Source: JALOAP01 sp964632355 (GTDB lineage: Bacteria; Chloroflexota; Dehalococcoidia; Tepidiformales; Tepidiformaceae). From it: DNA of 8,165 bases. The DNA lies in NCBI GenBank assembly GCA_964632355.1, contig CAZWBW010000111.1, positions 1 to 8,165 of the forward strand, read 5' to 3'. The notes beneath the pieces were generated by a model. The model was not told where the DNA came from and did not search any database. It worked only from the letters and a program-made list of their open reading frames with translations. A program made the translations under genes and the position numbers. Each line of letters begins with the position of its first letter. Within the stretch, counting starts at the first letter, position 1. Positions 5,644 to 8,165 of the stretch are shown one piece after another.

Positions 5644-7020
5644 TTATCCGTTCCCGGCACGGCCCCGTCCCGCCATAAGCTCACGTATCGCGTCTGCGAC
5701 CAGTTCATCGTCGGCCGGATCTACCGCACGCGGGTCGAGATGGAGTTGACCCTCGTGAAGACGACCAATGATAGCTGGTTCCCGCGCTCGTAGATCCCGC
5801 GCGAGCTCCTCCACTCCCTCGCCGCCGATCGCAGCGCACCATGTCGGCACACCCTCGCCCGGCAACGAACCGCCGCCAACCATCGACCGGCTCGAAACCA
5901 CGCTACCCGCTTCGCCGGCCGCTTGCGCCCACCGTTCCGCCCGTTCGCGAATCCAGTCCAGGTTCGCGCTGACCATCCGCCAGAGGGGCACTTCCTCCTC
6001 CTCGCGCCCCTCCGCGTAGCTCGCCAGCGTCGCGTTCAGCGCCGCGATGGTCAGCTTGTCCACCCGGAGCGCCCGTGCCAGTGGGTGCCTCCGGAGCTGT
6101 TCGACCAGTGCCGCCTTCCCTGCGATCACCCCGCACTGCGGCCCGCCGAGCAGCTTGTCTCCCGAGAACAGGGCGAGATCGACCCCGGCGGCGATGCTCT
6201 CCTGCACCATCGGCTCTCGCGCCATCCCGTAGCGGCTCGTGTCCACCAGGCAGCCGCTGCCCAGGTCGTCGAACACGAGTACGCCCTTCTCCCGCGCCAC
6301 TGCTACGAGTTCATCGATGCTCGGCTCTGTCGCGAACCCCACGACCCGGAAGTTCGACGCGTGGACCCGCAGCAGCGCGGCGGTTTCCTCTGTGCACGCA
6401 CTGGCGTAGTCGCGCGCGTACGTCCGGTTCGTCGTGCCCACCTCGACCAGCCGGGTGCCGCTCTGCCGCAGCACATCCGGGATTCGAAAGCCCCCACCAA
6501 TCTCGACCGCCTGCCCGCGCGAGACAACGACCTCCCGGCCCTGCGCGAACACCTGCAGCACCATATACAGCGCGGCGGCGTTGTTGTTCACCACGAGGCC
6601 GTCCTCGGCGCCTGTCGTCTTGCGAATGAGGCTGCGAACGTGCGTGTGTCGGCTCCCGCGAGCCCCTTCCTCGAGCTCGTACTCGAGGTTGCTGTAGCCC
6701 CGCGCCACCTCCGCCATGGCCGCCAGCGCCCGTTCGCTTAGCGGCGCCCGCCCAAGGTTCGTCTGCAGCAATACCCCGGTCGCGTTGATCACCCGGCGCA
6801 GCGACGGCCGCCCGGCCGCGTGCGCGAACTCAATGGCGCGCGCCGCCACGGCGTCGATGGCCGGGACATCCTCGCCGGCCCGTGCTCGCTCGCGGACCTC
6901 CGCCACGGCCGCCCGCGCCGCCTCGAGTGCGATCGGATGCGCGATCCCGTCGCCACCCGCGCGCATCGCTGCCAGCACGGCTTCCACACTCGGAATCCGC
7001 CGCAACGCCTCGTTGCTCAT
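5644..7020 (-). CDS. selA: L-seryl-tRNA(Sec) selenium transferase
   Basis: SelA is a PLP enzyme that converts Ser-tRNA(Sec) to Sec-tRNA(Sec) using selenophosphate, the bacterial route to selenocysteine. Starting at ATG 7020 gives 458 residues beginning MSNEALRRIPSVEAVLAAM, close to the usual 460; an upstream ATG at 7125 would add 35 atypical residues across the divergent promoter region. The N-terminal tRNA-binding part (about 1-75) is followed by RRVINATGVLLQTNLGRAPL (75-94), YSNLEYELEEGARGSRH (109-125), NNNAAALYMVLQ (145-156), RGQAVEIGGGFRIPDV (168-183), GTTNRTYARDY (195-205), VLVFDDLGSG (247-256) and FSGDKLLGGPQ, with PLP lysine Lys289 (E. coli Lys295). No selB, selD or tRNA(Sec) is in the window, but SelA implies they exist elsewhere. 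Rex lies 93 nt downstream with its own promoter. Confidence 0.97.
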   Translation of the reverse strand: MSNEALRRIPSVEAVLAAMRAGGDGIAHPIALEAARAAVAEVRERARAGEDVPAIDAVAARAIEFAHAAGRPSLRRVINATGVLLQTNLGRAPLSERALAAMAEVARGYSNLEYELEEGARGSRHTHVRSLIRKTTGAEDGLVVNNNAAALYMVLQVFAQGREVVVSRGQAVEIGGGFRIPDVLRQSGTRLVEVGTTNRTYARDYASACTEETAALLRVHASNFRVVGFATEPSIDELVAVAREKGVLVFDDLGSGCLVDTSRYGMAREPMVQESIAAGVDLALFSGDKLLGGPQCGVIAGKAALVEQLRRHPLARALRVDKLTIAALNATLASYAEGREEEEVPLWRMVSANLDWIRERAERWAQAAGEAGSVVSSRSMVGGGSLPGEGVPTWCAAIGGEGVEELARDLRAREPAIIGRLHEGQLHLDPRAVDPADDELVADAIRELMAGRGRAGNG

Positions 7021-7027
7021 CGCCCGG

Positions 7028-7033
7028 ATTCTA
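7028..7033 (-). promoter_or_regulatory. -10 box for leaderless transcription of selA
   Basis: On the minus strand TAGAAT (5 of 6 to consensus) lies 7 nt before the selA ATG, so the transcript should begin at or next to the start codon. There is no Shine-Dalgarno, and no good -35 hexamer at the usual distance. The placement also supports ATG 7020 over the upstream ATG at 7125. Confidence 0.5.
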
Positions 7034-7061
7034 CGACCACTACCGCGTATAGCCCTGCCGG

Positions 7062-7093
7062 TTGACCCCCATCCCGGGTAGGGTGACGATAAT
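7062..7093 (+). promoter_or_regulatory. Probable promoter of the class V aminotransferase gene
   Basis: GATAAT at 7088-7093 matches the -10 consensus at 5 of 6 positions and TTGACC at 7062-7067 matches the -35 at 5 of 6. The 20-nt spacer is longer than the normal 16-18, so the -35 assignment is weak. A start near 7100 leaves an 18-nt leader containing the Shine-Dalgarno GGAG (7107-7110). It shares the 97-nt divergent region with selA. Confidence 0.45.
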
Positions 7094-7117
7094 TTCAATC
7101 CCCTTTGGAGTCCCTGC

Positions 7118-8165
7118 GTGGTCAACCTTCGTATCCCCGGCCCGACCCCCTGCCCTGAGGAGGTCCTGCAGGCGGGTGCCCAACAGATGATGAACCATCG
7201 CGGCCCTGAGTTCGCTCAGATCCTCCGCCGCGTCACCGATGGCCTGAACTGGATGTTCCAGACGTCCTCCGACGTGCTGTCAGTGACTACGTCCGGCACC
7301 GGCGGACTCGAGATGGCCATCGTGAACACCCTCAGCCCCGGAGATAAGGTCCTCGCCGTCTCCATCGGCTCCTTCGGCGACCGCTTCCGCAACATCGCCA
7401 AGGCCTACGGCGCCGAGATTGTCGAGTACACCCTCGAATGGGGCGAAGCCGCCGACCCCGCCGAAGTCGGCCGCCTCCTCGACGCCAACCCCGACGTCAA
7501 GGCCGTGACGGTCACCCACAACGAGACGAGCACCGGCGTGACCAACCCGCTCGAGGACATCGCCAGCGAAGTTCGCGCGCGCGACAAGCACATCCTCGTT
7601 GACGCCGTCAGCAGCATGAGCTCCATCGCCTGCCCCGTCGAGCAATGGGACCTCGATGTGGTTGTCAGTGGCTCGCAGAAGGGCTGGATGGTCCCGCCCG
7701 GCCTCGCCTTCGTCTATATGAGCGAGCGGGCCTGGGCCGCGAACGCCGAAGCGAAGATGCCGCGCTTCTACTTCGACGCCGCGAAGGCCCGCGAATCCCT
7801 TGCCAAGGGCCAGAACCCCTGGACCCCGGCCATGTCCATCTACTTCGCGCTCGATAAGGCGTTCGAACTCATGCGCGCCGAAGGCCTCGAGGCCATCTTC
7901 TCCCGCCATGCGGCCATCGCCGAGTACACCCGCAACCGGGTGAAGGATCTCGGCCTGAAGCTCGTCCCGGTCGACGAACGCTTCGCGTCGAACACCGTCA
8001 CAGCTGTGTGGTGGCCCGAGGGTGTCGATGGCACTGCCATCGCCAGGCGCGCCCGCGAAGAGTTCGGCGTTGTCCTTGGTGGCGGCCAGGGCAAGCTCCA
8101 GGGCAAAATCTTCCGCGTCGGCCACCTCGGCTCCCTCCGCACTGGTCGACCTGCCGCAGATCGTC
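7118..8165 (+). CDS. Class V PLP aminotransferase, alanine/serine-glyoxylate type (3' end outside window)
   Basis: This is a fold-type I PLP aminotransferase of the group annotated as alanine-glyoxylate or serine-glyoxylate/serine-pyruvate aminotransferase; the exact amino donor is not decidable here. The start is GTG at 7118, giving (M)VNLRIPGPTPCP, the family N-terminus, with Shine-Dalgarno GGAG 7 nt upstream. The frame is open to the window edge (349 codons, nearly full length for a family of about 360). Motifs are QMMNHRGPEFAQILRRV near the N-terminus, TTSGTGGLEMAIVNTLSPGD, VTHNETSTGVTNPL, ILVDAVSSM with the PLP-pyridine Asp, VVSGSQKGWMVPPG with PLP lysine Lys188, and GKIFRVGHLGS near the end. 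After GHLGS (from about 8135) the frame reads LRTGRPAADR, unlike the family, whereas a +1 shift gives VDLPQIV from 8145, which fits a C-terminal helix. A 1-nt insertion or 2-nt deletion is therefore suspected. Confidence 0.88.
   Translation, partial: MVNLRIPGPTPCPEEVLQAGAQQMMNHRGPEFAQILRRVTDGLNWMFQTSSDVLSVTTSGTGGLEMAIVNTLSPGDKVLAVSIGSFGDRFRNIAKAYGAEIVEYTLEWGEAADPAEVGRLLDANPDVKAVTVTHNETSTGVTNPLEDIASEVRARDKHILVDAVSSMSSIACPVEQWDLDVVVSGSQKGWMVPPGLAFVYMSERAWAANAEAKMPRFYFDAAKARESLAKGQNPWTPAMSIYFALDKAFELMRAEGLEAIFSRHAAIAEYTRNRVKDLGLKLVPVDERFASNTVTAVWWPEGVDGTAIARRAREEFGVVLGGGQGKLQGKIFRVGHLGSLRTGRPAADR

Noticed and set aside
7021..7125. Longer SelA starting at ATG 7125
   Set aside because: The extension crosses the divergent promoter and the aminotransferase start. 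A -10 box sits 7 nt before ATG 7020, which gives the expected SelA length.
7280..8125. Minus-strand open frame (281 codons) opposite the aminotransferase
   Set aside because: It is antisense to a clearly motif-bearing aminotransferase frame, and its own product resembles no family.
1..8165. Mobile elements, CRISPR arrays, tRNA or rRNA genes, defence or biosynthetic clusters
   Set aside because: No transposase or integrase motifs, no regularly spaced repeats and no cloverleaf-like sequences were seen. All intergenic gaps are under 100 nt and are explained by promoters or the terminator.

Overview
The window is a GC-rich, tightly packed chromosomal segment of housekeeping genes with strong C/G third-position bias. 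Every complete gene has recognisable bacterial family motifs. The gene set (F-type ATP synthase end, peptidoglycan-synthesis MurA, MreB, Rex, SelA, a class V aminotransferase beginning VNLRIPGPTPCP) and the style of the proteins best fit a peptidoglycan-containing member of the Chloroflexota, perhaps a Dehalococcoidia/Tepidiforma-like lineage. That placement is an inference from remembered family sequences, not from a search.

Left part (1-4193, + strand). The 3' part of atpD and all of atpC close the ATP synthase operon, which ends in a strong GC hairpin terminator. A small VOC/glyoxalase-fold gene follows, preceded by a -10 box placed for leaderless transcription. As written it carries a one-base frameshift near its 5' end. 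Then come murA and mreB, which overlap by ATGA and form a cell-envelope pair (first committed peptidoglycan step plus the actin-like scaffold). MurA has Asp in place of the catalytic Cys, the substitution known to give intrinsic fosfomycin resistance. MreB has Asn in place of the usual Asp of the phosphate-2 loop. The order atpDC ... murA ... mreB/mbl resembles the Bacillus atp-murAA-mbl neighbourhood.

Middle and right part (4190-7020, - strand). In transcription order this is selA (selenocysteinyl-tRNA synthesis), then rex (NADH-sensing repressor) with its own promoter and a palindrome over the -10 box, then an AlkD-type DNA glycosylase gene 2 nt downstream of rex. The alkD-like gene meets mreB tail to tail, with both TAG stops inside one CTAG palindrome.

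Right edge (7118-8165, + strand). A class V alanine/serine-glyoxylate-type aminotransferase starts at GTG, divergently from selA, and runs off the window. Its last in-window codons look out of frame with the expected family C-terminus, a second possible indel.

I see no mobile element, CRISPR array, rRNA, tRNA or defence island, and no evidence of a new multi-gene system. The points worth following up are the active-site substitutions, the two suspected indels, the leaderless start geometry and the rex promoter region.
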